Shown here piece by piece: positions 57,533-64,000 of a DNA stretch of 64,000 nucleotides. The translations under genes were made by a program, and so were the position numbers. The notes under the pieces are model-generated. The model ran no database searches. It was not told the DNA's origin and was given only the letters and a program-made list of their open reading frames with translations. Position 1 is the first letter of the stretch. Each line of letters begins with the position of its first letter. Source of the DNA: Streptomyces lavendofoliae (GTDB lineage: Bacteria > Actinomycetota > Actinomycetes > Streptomycetales > Streptomycetaceae); assembly GCF_014649735.1 (NCBI RefSeq), contig NZ_BMTP01000006.1, positions 1 to 64,000 of the forward strand. The letters are read 5' to 3'.

Positions 57533-58912
57533 GTGACCACCCCTCCCCATGCCCCGACCGGCTCCAGCGCGTCGGCCGCCCCCGTCGGCTGCCCGGCGCA
57601 CGCCCGGGCCGCCGGCGGCCTTCGCCCGCTGTACGGCCCGGAGGCGGAGGCGCAGCCCTACGCCCTGTACGAGCAGCTCCGCAAGGAGCACGGGGCCGTG
57701 GCGCCCGTGCTGCTGTACGGGGGCGTGCCGGCCTGGCTGGTCCTCGGGCACCGGGAGAACCTGGAGGTGATGCGTTCGCCGCGTTTCTCCTCCGACTCCC
57801 GGCACTGGCACGCCGTTCGGGAAGGCTCCCTGTCCGCGGACTCGCCTCTCCTGCCCATCACCGCGTGGCAGCCGCTGGTCGCGCTGACCGACGGCGCGGA
57901 GCACGCCCGTCTTCGGCAGGCGGTGACCGAGAGCCTGGCCCGGGTGAACCGGCACCGGCTGCGCAGGTACATCACGCGCTACACCACCCGCCTCATCGAC
58001 GACTTCGCCAGTGCCGGCCGGGCCGATCTCGTCGACGACTTCGCCCGGAAGCTCCCCGCCCTGGTCGTCTGCCAGCAGTTCGGCATCCGGGAGGAGGACG
58101 CCCTGACCGTGGGCGCGGCCGTGAGCGACATGGTCGGCGGCGGGGAGTCGGCCCTCCGGAGCAACCAGCTCGTCGTCGGGATGATGGACGAACTGGTGCG
58201 GCACAAGAAGCAGCGGCCCGGTGACGACCTGGCCAGCTGGCTGCTGGTCCACCCCTCCGGCCTGACGGAGGAGGAAGTCCGCGAGCACCTGCGCCTGGCG
58301 CTCGTCGCCGCGCTGGAACCGACCGCGAACCTGATCGCCAACACGCTGCGCATGGTGCTGACCGACCGGCGCTTCCGCGGTCACCTGTCCGGCGGGCAGA
58401 TGACCCTGCCCGACGCGCTGGACCACGTCCTGTGGGACCACCCTCCGCTCTCCGTGGTGCCGACCCGGTGGGCGACGGGCGACACCCGGCTGGGCGGCCG
58501 GCACATCATGGCCGGCGACATGGTGATGCTCGGCCTCGCGGCCGGCAACGTCGACCCGGGCATCCGGCCGGACCTCACCGTGCCCATGCACGGCAACCGC
58601 TCACACCTGTCGTTCGGCGCGGGACCGCATGAGTGCCCCGGTCAGGACCTCGGCCGCGCGATCGCGGAGACGGGTATCGACCTGCTGCTGGAACGGGTCC
58701 CGGACCTTCGCCTCTCCGTGACCGACGACGAGCTGCGGGTGGTGGGTACGTGGATGTCGCGGCGGCTGACCGGTCTGCCCGTCACGTTCACGCCCCAGGC
58801 CCGGCCGAGGGCGGTGGAAGGCGTTGAACGGCCGGGCCCGGCGCCGGCGCGGACCGGTGTGGTTCCGGCGCCGCCGGAGAGGTCCCGGGGCCGCTGGTTC
58901 CGGCGTCGGTAG
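57533..58912 (+). CDS. cytochrome P450 lacking the ExxR motif (CYP157-like)
   Basis: A 459-residue P450-fold protein. The heme loop FGAGPHECPG with Cys368 is normal. The K-helix, where almost all P450s have E-x-x-R, reads D-H-V-L-W (297-301): the Glu is His298 and the Arg is Trp301. The I-helix reads LVAALEPTANLIANT instead of AGxET. The CYP157 family of Streptomyces shows the same kind of loss (E-Q-S-L-W). GGAGG five bases before GTG 57533. The Arg/Pro-rich tail is extra. Divergent from the first P450; no conservon genes, the usual CYP157 neighbours, are here. Confidence 0.88.
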   Translation: MTTPPHAPTGSSASAAPVGCPAHARAAGGLRPLYGPEAEAQPYALYEQLRKEHGAVAPVLLYGGVPAWLVLGHRENLEVMRSPRFSSDSRHWHAVREGSLSADSPLLPITAWQPLVALTDGAEHARLRQAVTESLARVNRHRLRRYITRYTTRLIDDFASAGRADLVDDFARKLPALVVCQQFGIREEDALTVGAAVSDMVGGGESALRSNQLVVGMMDELVRHKKQRPGDDLASWLLVHPSGLTEEEVREHLRLALVAALEPTANLIANTLRMVLTDRRFRGHLSGGQMTLPDALDHVLWDHPPLSVVPTRWATGDTRLGGRHIMAGDMVMLGLAAGNVDPGIRPDLTVPMHGNRSHLSFGAGPHECPGQDLGRAIAETGIDLLLERVPDLRLSVTDDELRVVGTWMSRRLTGLPVTFTPQARPRAVEGVERPGPAPARTGVVPAPPERSRGRWFRRR

Positions 58913-58931
58913 CCCGCCAACGGGTGTCGCC

Positions 58932-58971
58932 GCCGGGCCGCCGGCGTTGTCACCGTGCCCGGCGGCCCGGC
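58932..58971. terminator. bidirectional terminator
   Basis: GCCGGGCCGCCGG (58932-58944) pairs perfectly with CCGGCGGCCCGGC (58959-58971) between the convergent P450 and secreted-protein genes. Confidence 0.88.
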
Positions 58972-58993
58972 GTGCGCCAGGGCGTCGGGCCGG

Positions 58994-59509
58994 CTACCAC
59001 CAGTCGACGCCATTGGCGGTGGCGCAGCGGACGACGCCGTTGGAGTTGAGCGAACCGCACACCCGGAACTGGTAGGCCGGGTCGGTGCTGGTGCGCTTGA
59101 AGGGGGTCGTCAGGCTCTGCCCGATGCTCTGGACGGTGAACGGACCGCACTGGAGCCAGGGGCGCATCGCGGTGCCGGGAGGGCCCCCCTGGTCCCAGCC
59201 GTCGGCCTTCCAGTCCATCCAGACCTTGTCCCCCGGGAACGTGGGACCGCTGATCTTCCCGAAGGCGATCTGCTGGTCCACGTACACCCCCTTCTCCAGG
59301 GTGATCCTCACGCCGCCGCCGAGGTCGAGGCTGCGGGGCTTGTACGTGTCGCCGGAGGCGTTGTCGGGGTGGTCGCGGAACCCGCGGGCGCCGCCGGTGC
59401 AGTCCGACGCGGCGGCCTGGGCGGGCTCGGCGGGACCGGCGAGGGTCACGCCGGCCGCCACGGCGCACACCGCCGTGACGGACGCGAGGAGGGAACGCAG
59501 TGGACGCAT
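58994..59509 (-). CDS. small secreted protein of unknown function
   Basis: A 171-residue preprotein. The signal peptide RPLRSLLASVTAVCAVAAGV is cleaved near AQAAA. The mature part has four Cys (SDCTGG, LQCGPF, RVCGSL, VRCAT), likely two disulfides, and alternating polar/aromatic strands (GVRITLEKGVYVDQQIAFG, DKVWMDWKADGWDQ), suggesting a beta-sandwich. No enzyme motif. ATG 59509 is about eleven bases from AGAGG. Confidence 0.75.
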   Translation of the reverse strand: MRPLRSLLASVTAVCAVAAGVTLAGPAEPAQAAASDCTGGARGFRDHPDNASGDTYKPRSLDLGGGVRITLEKGVYVDQQIAFGKISGPTFPGDKVWMDWKADGWDQGGPPGTAMRPWLQCGPFTVQSIGQSLTTPFKRTSTDPAYQFRVCGSLNSNGVVRCATANGVDWW

Positions 59510-60091
59510 GTCGATGATCGCCTCTCCGAAGGTCGGCCGGGCGGTGTCGGCCGCGCCGGGCCTCGAGGTGCGTGATCGCGCCGCCGAGCACGTCGCCGGC
59601 GTATCGCGCGGATGCGGTGGGGGGAACCGTTGCCGAAGGCGGGACCGGCGCGGTCGCACGGGCGTCGCGACCGTGGAGCCGGGTCGTGCTGCGCCGCTCT
59701 TCCGTCGCGGTGGTCGGATCATGAACGCGGCGGTCACCGCCGCTGACGTACGCGAGCCCGCGGGCGCGCGTGCCGCCGCGTACGGCGGTCACCCGTGCGA
59801 ACGGACGGCGCACCGCGCCACCGTGCTCAACCCCGTTCAGCACGGTGACGCGGTGATCGCGCCCCCGTACCCGTACGGGGGCTGTGCCACGGCGTCGTAG
59901 CGCCGGGCACGGCTTTCCTGGCCGTTGTTCTACGGAACACGGTCTCCCCCTCGCGCGGCGGACTTCAGGTCATTGATCCGCCGCTGCTCGACTATGACTC
60001 CGGCCGGGGGGCCGGGGCCATGGGCACAAGTGCGTATGGACAACGGCGCCCGGGAGGCACCCGGCTCCACCGGGGCACCCGCCACCCGGCC
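59510..60091. other. intergenic region with a hairpin
   Basis: About 580 bp without a convincing gene. CCCCCGTAC (59862-59870) pairs with GTACGGGGG (59873-59881), a 9-bp stem with a 2-base loop. The stretch next to 59510 should hold the promoter of the leftward secreted-protein gene. Confidence 0.4.
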
Positions 60092-60143
60092 TGACGGCAC
60101 CCCCGCCCCCGGCCGGGCGCGGCCGGGGGCGGGGGTGCCGTCA
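60092..60143 (-). terminator. very strong terminator overlapping the LysE stop
   Basis: Perfect 23-bp arms, 60092-60114 and 60121-60143, with a 6-base loop. The right arm includes the stop codon of the LysE-type gene (60141-60143). It ends the leftward NRPS-cluster transcript. Confidence 0.92.
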
Positions 60144-60758
60144 GGGGGCCTGGAGGGCCAGCCGCACCGCGAAGCCGATCAGGAGCACCCCGGTGACCTG
60201 CTCGATCCGGGCGCGCACCCGTGGCCTGCGCAGCACCCTGCCGAGCCGGTCGACCGTGACCACGTACAGGCTGAACCACAGCAGGTACAGGGCGGCGAAC
60301 ACCAGCGACAGCGCCATCGCGCGCGGCAGCACGTTCCCCGTCGCGGGCAGGAACTGCGGCAGGAAGGTCACGAAGAAGAGCGCGACCTTCGGGTTGAGGG
60401 CGTTGGAGAGGAAGCCGTACCGGACGTACCGGCCGGTGGCGGCGTCCGTCGCGGGCGCCTCCTCGCCGGGGTCCTCCCGCAGGGTCCGGCGGGCGCCGCG
60501 CAGGGTCGCGACGCCCATCCAGACGAGGTAGACCGCGCCGACGACCTTGAGCGCGGTGAACGCGGTCGCGGAGGCGATCAGCACCGCCGAGATGCCGAGC
60601 ACGGCCGCCCCGACGTGGACGACCAGGCCGAGCACGCCGCCCACCATGGTGAGCAGGCCCGCCCGTCGCCCGCCGGCCAGCGCGCTGCGGGTGATCAGTG
60701 CCTGGTCCGGGCCCGGGATCATGATGAGCACCAGTGAGGCGGCCGCGAAGGTCAGCAC
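60141..60758 (-). CDS. LysE-family exporter
   Basis: A 205-residue, six-TM exporter of the LysE/RhtB family (LIMIPGPDQALITRSALAGGRRAGL, GAVYLVWMGVATLRG, FLSNALNPKVALFFVTFLPQF). GTG 60758 follows AGAGGAA at eight bases. The start overlaps the thioesterase stop by seven bases, so it is in the NRPS operon, as its last gene, and could export the product or an amino-acid-like precursor. Confidence 0.9.
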   Translation of the reverse strand: MLTFAAASLVLIMIPGPDQALITRSALAGGRRAGLLTMVGGVLGLVVHVGAAVLGISAVLIASATAFTALKVVGAVYLVWMGVATLRGARRTLREDPGEEAPATDAATGRYVRYGFLSNALNPKVALFFVTFLPQFLPATGNVLPRAMALSLVFAALYLLWFSLYVVTVDRLGRVLRRPRVRARIEQVTGVLLIGFAVRLALQAP

Positions 60759-61522
60759 GTGGTGTTCCTCTCCCGCGCGGTCACCGAACCGAGGGCGCCG
60801 GCCAGTGCCCGCAGTACGGGTGCCGGGCTCTCCCGCAGGTAGAAGTGGCCACCGGGGAACCGCCGTACCGTCACCTCGGCGTCCGTCAGCTCCCGCCACG
60901 CCTCCAGTTTCTCGGCGGTCACCCGGTCCTCCGTGCCGCCCAGGACGGTGATGGGCACCGACAGGGGTTCCTCCGGGCGGTGGGCGTACGTCTCCAGCGC
61001 CTGGTAGTCGGCGCGCAGGGCGCGCGCGGCGAGGACCACCAGTTCCTCACAGGCCAGCACCTCCGCCGGGATGCCGCCGTGCAGGGCGGCGACGGTCTCC
61101 ATCAGCTCCCTGTCCCCGAGCCGGTGCAGCCCCGAGGCGGCACGGGGGAGGTGCGGGGCCGGGTAGCCCGAGACGACGAGGTGCGCGGGGAGCGGCCGTC
61201 CGGCCGCCCGCAGTGCCCGGGTGGTCTCGAACGCGAGGAGCGAGCCGAAGCTGTGGCCGAAGAAGACGAAGGGCTCCGGGAAGGGCCCGGCTCCGGCGAG
61301 GAACGCCTCGGCGAGCGCGTCCACCGACGTGAGCACGGGCTCGTCGATGCGCGATCCCCGCCCCGGCAACTGCACCGCGTGCGTCTCGGCGTTCCGCACG
61401 TCCCGTGCCCAGCGCAGGTACTCGGCGGCCGAGCCGCCCCCGTGCGGGAAGCAGTAGAGCCGGGGGGCGGCCGGACGGGGTGCTCCGCCGAGGGTCCAGC
61501 GAGGCGGTATGACGTCGTTCAC
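60752..61522 (-). CDS. type II thioesterase of the NRPS cluster
   Basis: A 256-residue alpha/beta-hydrolase. LYCFPHGGGSAAEYLRWA at the N-terminus, the elbow G89-H-S91-F-G, and a C-terminal Asp (GGTEDRVT) and His (FPGGHFYL) form the Ser-Asp-His site. TEII enzymes clear misprimed carrier proteins. GTG 61522 starts eight bases after the carrier-protein stop. Same-direction, tightly packed with the carrier and NRPS genes. Confidence 0.92.
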   Translation of the reverse strand: MNDVIPPRWTLGGAPRPAAPRLYCFPHGGGSAAEYLRWARDVRNAETHAVQLPGRGSRIDEPVLTSVDALAEAFLAGAGPFPEPFVFFGHSFGSLLAFETTRALRAAGRPLPAHLVVSGYPAPHLPRAASGLHRLGDRELMETVAALHGGIPAEVLACEELVVLAARALRADYQALETYAHRPEEPLSVPITVLGGTEDRVTAEKLEAWRELTDAEVTVRRFPGGHFYLRESPAPVLRALAGALGSVTARERNTTC

Positions 61523-61529
61523 CGCGGGC

Positions 61530-61847
61530 TCACACTCCCGCGGGCAGCGCAGCCGCCAGGTGCCGGCCCAGGGCGTCCGCCGTGAAGTGGTCGAGGACGT
61601 CCCGCGGGCGTACCGGGATGCCGAACCGGGCGGCGAGCCCGGCGCACAGCACGAGCGTGGTGGCCGAGTCGACCCCCAGCTCGTCGAGCGGCGTGGTGGG
61701 GTCGATCTCGTCGGGTGAGATGTCGAGGATCTCCGCGAGGAAGGCCACGACCCATCCGGTGACCGCCCCGGCGGCCGGCCGGCCGGCCGCCGCTTCCCGA
61801 TCCGTCCCGCCGAGCGGGCTCGCACTCGACGCTTGCGTATGGTTCAT
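61530..61847 (-). CDS. free-standing acyl/peptidyl carrier protein
   Basis: A 105-residue carrier protein. The phosphopantetheine site is Ser61 in ELGVDSATTL. About 30 residues before the domain are disordered Ser/Ala/Gly. ATG 61847 overlaps the NRPS stop (ATGA). It may accept a residue in trans or carry an acyl starter; the L-G-V-D-S form is closer to acyl-carrier proteins than to peptidyl ones. Confidence 0.9.
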   Translation of the reverse strand: MNHTQASSASPLGGTDREAAAGRPAAGAVTGWVVAFLAEILDISPDEIDPTTPLDELGVDSATTLVLCAGLAARFGIPVRPRDVLDHFTADALGRHLAAALPAGV

Positions 61848-64000
61848 CACTTCTCCCCGGGCATGAGCTCGGACGGTCCGAGAAGCTGCTCGAGGTAGCC
61901 GTCGAGCGCCTCCACCGTCGTGTACTGGAGGACCGTGCCGACCGGCACGGTGACGTCGAACGCGGTCTGGAGGTGCGTGACGAGCCGCGCGGCGAGCAGC
62001 GAGTCGCCGCCCGCGTCGAGGAAGTCGTCGTCCAGGTCCACCTGGGTGAGCCCGAGCACCTCGCGCCAGATCTCGACGAGCTTGCGCTGCCGGTCCGTGC
62101 GCGGCGGCTTGGCCGGCCGGCCCCGTGAGGCGCTCCGCGCGCCGGCCTTGGCGAGCGCGGCGCGGTCCACCTTTCCGGTGGCGGACAGCGGGAGTTCGTC
62201 CAGCGCCAGGATGCGGGACGGGACCATGTGCCGGGGCAGCCGTTCGGCGGCGAAGTCCCGCAGCGCCTCGGGGGCGAACCGGCGGCGCGTGTCCGGTGCC
62301 TGCGCGACGATGACGTCGAAGCCGACGGAGGCGGGACCGCCGCTCGTGGTGAGCACCTCGGCTCGGTCGAAGCCGGCGGCGGTGAGTTCGGCCCGCCACT
62401 GGTCACGGGTCAACAGGCAGTGCCGGGCACGCAGTTCGGTGTCCTCGAAGTTGTCGAAGCCCTGCTGGAGCCCCATGACGAGGTCGAACCACGGGTGGAA
62501 GGTGGTCTGCTCGACCATGAGCAGGATGCCCCCCGGTGCCGTGATGGACCTCAGGTTCCTCAGCGTGGGCCGGATCCGCCGCATGTCGTGCAGCACGCTC
62601 GCCGCGACGAGGAGGTCGGCGGTCCGGTCGCCGAACCCCTGGACGGCGGGCGGCAGGTCGAGGTCGAACAGGTCGTACCGCAGCGCCGGGTGGCCGGCGA
62701 ACTGCGCGCGGGCCCGGTCGGTGAAGTAGCGCGAGATGTCCGTGAAGAGGTACTCGGTGCGGCCGGGCGGCAGCAGCGGCAGCAGGTGCCGGGTCAGTGA
62801 CCCGTAGCCGGAGCCCACCTCCATGGCCCGCAGCGGGCGGTCTGCGGGCAGGCTGCCGGCGTACGCGGCCACGGCCCCGGCCGCCGCCTCGTAGGTGGGG
62901 CCGAAGAGCCGGTCGTAGACGCCGGGCGTACGGTCCGAGGCGTACAGCTCCGCCGAGTGGACGCTCTGGGTGAGCACGTCGGCCAGGCCGTCGGCGAGGG
63001 AGAGCATCCAGTCGGTGACGTCCTGCTCGATGCCCAGGACCTCCTTCAGGACGTGGCGCGCCCGCGCCTTGAGCTCCGGCGGGAGGGCGGCGGGCAGCTC
63101 GCGCGCCACGGTGGGCCCGTCGGGGCCGGGGCGCAGACGGCCGGTCGCCTCCAGGCCGGCGACGGCGCGCGCGAGCCAGCGTTCGTACCGAGGGGCGACG
63201 CCCGCGCCGCGCAGCGCCGCCGGGTCGAAGGCGGCGCCGGGGGTGTGCGGCAGCCCGAAGGAACGGAAGGCCGCGGCGGTGGCGGCGGTGTACACCTCGT
63301 CGAGCACGTCCCACGCGGAGCGCAGCGCCTCCGGCCCGGGGCCGGCGCTCGGCCGGTCGCCCGCCGAGCGGACGGCTTGCCACCACTCCCGGCTCGTCGC
63401 GGGCTCCACCCGCTCGGTCACGAACAGCGTCTCGTCGCGGGGTGAGGGCACGACGTACCCGTGCAGCCGGGCGGCGCCGGAGCCGTCGGACGTCTTGACC
63501 ACCACCGAGGCGTCCACGCCCGGGTGCTGCGACAGCGTCGCCTCGATCTCGCCGAGTTCGACCCGGTGCCCGTTGATCTTGACCTGGCCGTCCCGGCGGC
63601 CGAGGAACTCGATGGTCCCGTCGGCGGTGTAGCGCCCGAAGTCGCCCGTGCGGTAGAGGCGTTCACCGGTGCGCGGGTGGCGCACGAAGCTCGCGGCGGT
63701 GCGCTCCTCGTCGCCCCAGTAGCCGCGTGCCAGGCCGGCGCCGCCGATGTACAGCTGACCGGCGGTCCACACGGGGCAGGGTTCCATCCGCTCGTCCAGC
63801 ACGTGGAAGGTCTGGTTGCGCAGCGGTACGCCGTACGGGATGCTCCTGGCGCCCCGGGGCACGTCGTCGACGGGGTGGTGGATGGACCAGATGGACGCCT
63901 CGGTGGCGCCGCCGAGGCTGACGACCTCGGCGTCCGGCCACAGGTCGCGGATGCGGCGGGGCAGGTCGACGGGGATCCAGTCGCCGCTGAGGAGCACCAG
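61847..64000 (-). CDS. NRPS, 3' part: interrupted adenylation domain (with methyltransferase) and carrier domain
   Basis: Partial; the gene continues past the right edge (at least 717 codons here). The A-domain carries motifs A6 (LARGYWGDEERTAASF), A7 (RLYRTGDFG), A8 (GQVKINGHRVELGEIEA, 137-153), A9 (LPRHMVP, 587-593) and A10 (LPLSATGKVDRAAL, 603-616). Between A8 and A9 a methyltransferase of about 370 residues is inserted, with SAM motif EVGSGYGS (393-400) and FDLDLPP. The PCP follows with Ser666 (DAGGDSLLAARL). Interrupted A-domains of this A8/A9 type occur in pyochelin and yersiniabactin enzymes. No thioesterase domain at the C-terminus, so release happens elsewhere. The A-domain specificity pocket is outside the window. 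Confidence 0.93.
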   Translation of the reverse strand: MVLLSGDWIPVDLPRRIRDLWPDAEVVSLGGATEASIWSIHHPVDDVPRGARSIPYGVPLRNQTFHVLDERMEPCPVWTAGQLYIGGAGLARGYWGDEERTAASFVRHPRTGERLYRTGDFGRYTADGTIEFLGRRDGQVKINGHRVELGEIEATLSQHPGVDASVVVKTSDGSGAARLHGYVVPSPRDETLFVTERVEPATSREWWQAVRSAGDRPSAGPGPEALRSAWDVLDEVYTAATAAAFRSFGLPHTPGAAFDPAALRGAGVAPRYERWLARAVAGLEATGRLRPGPDGPTVARELPAALPPELKARARHVLKEVLGIEQDVTDWMLSLADGLADVLTQSVHSAELYASDRTPGVYDRLFGPTYEAAAGAVAAYAGSLPADRPLRAMEVGSGYGSLTRHLLPLLPPGRTEYLFTDISRYFTDRARAQFAGHPALRYDLFDLDLPPAVQGFGDRTADLLVAASVLHDMRRIRPTLRNLRSITAPGGILLMVEQTTFHPWFDLVMGLQQGFDNFEDTELRARHCLLTRDQWRAELTAAGFDRAEVLTTSGGPASVGFDVIVAQAPDTRRRFAPEALRDFAAERLPRHMVPSRILALDELPLSATGKVDRAALAKAGARSASRGRPAKPPRTDRQRKLVEIWREVLGLTQVDLDDDFLDAGGDSLLAARLVTHLQTAFDVTVPVGTVLQYTTVEALDGYLEQLLGPSELMPGEK

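Noticed and set aside
57533..58912. P450 as part of a conservon with CYP157
   Set aside because: No histidine-kinase-like, roadblock, DUF742 or GTPase genes beside it.

Overview
The window reads as chromosomal DNA of a Streptomyces-type actinomycete. GC content is very high, G/C dominates third codon positions, starts are often GTG behind GGAGG-like ribosome sites, and the gene content is typical: gamma-butyrolactone signalling genes, an StrR-type regulator, P450s, a terpene synthase, an NRPS and many small secreted proteins. TTA codons are rare; three are seen, in the anti-sigma-type ATPase, the DHA MFS transporter and the afsA-like gene. No rRNA, tRNA, CRISPR array or insertion sequence was seen.

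Region 1 (0-31 kb) is mixed metabolic, regulatory and secreted functions: an RsbT-type ATPase, a GlsB-type membrane protein, a geranylgeranyl-reductase-like flavoprotein, a frameshifted MFS transporter, an MHS transporter, a tannase/feruloyl esterase, a GAF-PucR regulator, a 3-hydroxyacyl-CoA dehydrogenase, an odd lipase, a two-subunit CoA-transferase, an ECF41 sigma factor divergent from its AhpD-like partner with matching promoters on both sides, a lipase-like hydrolase divergent from a two-component pair, a pectate lyase-pectin methylesterase fusion, several small secreted proteins, and an HTH-membrane-glycosidase-like protein that appears to have lost both catalytic glutamates.

Region 2 (32-34.5 kb) is an MFS exporter divergent from an HxlR regulator, with an inverted-repeat operator between them.

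Region 3 (34.5-50.9 kb) is the most interesting part. One leftward, mostly translationally coupled operon encodes a ferredoxin reductase, a [2Fe-2S] ferredoxin, a heme-oxygenase-like diiron oxidase, three consecutive and different ATP-grasp ligases, an EamA exporter and a DUF885 metallopeptidase-like protein. Upstream lie an StrR-family activator, two TetR/ScbR-type regulators, an SDR, an AfsA-type signal synthase, a nitroreductase and a Tat-exported class-V aminotransferase-fold enzyme. A 29-bp sequence fitting the StrR operator pattern occurs inside the StrR-like gene and again upstream of the Tat enzyme gene; an AT-rich palindrome sits between the StrR-like gene and a TetR gene. I infer a pathway for a peptide-like metabolite built by ATP-grasp ligases instead of an NRPS, controlled by a diffusible signal. 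I do not recognise it as a characterised cluster.

Region 4 (51-59.5 kb) has a DUF3253 protein, a sirtuin, a DinB protein, small membrane proteins, a terpene synthase convergent with a P450, and a second P450 lacking the ExxR motif. Region 5 (60.1-64 kb, running off the right edge) is the end of an NRPS cluster: an adenylation domain interrupted by a methyltransferase, a carrier protein, a type II thioesterase and a LysE exporter.
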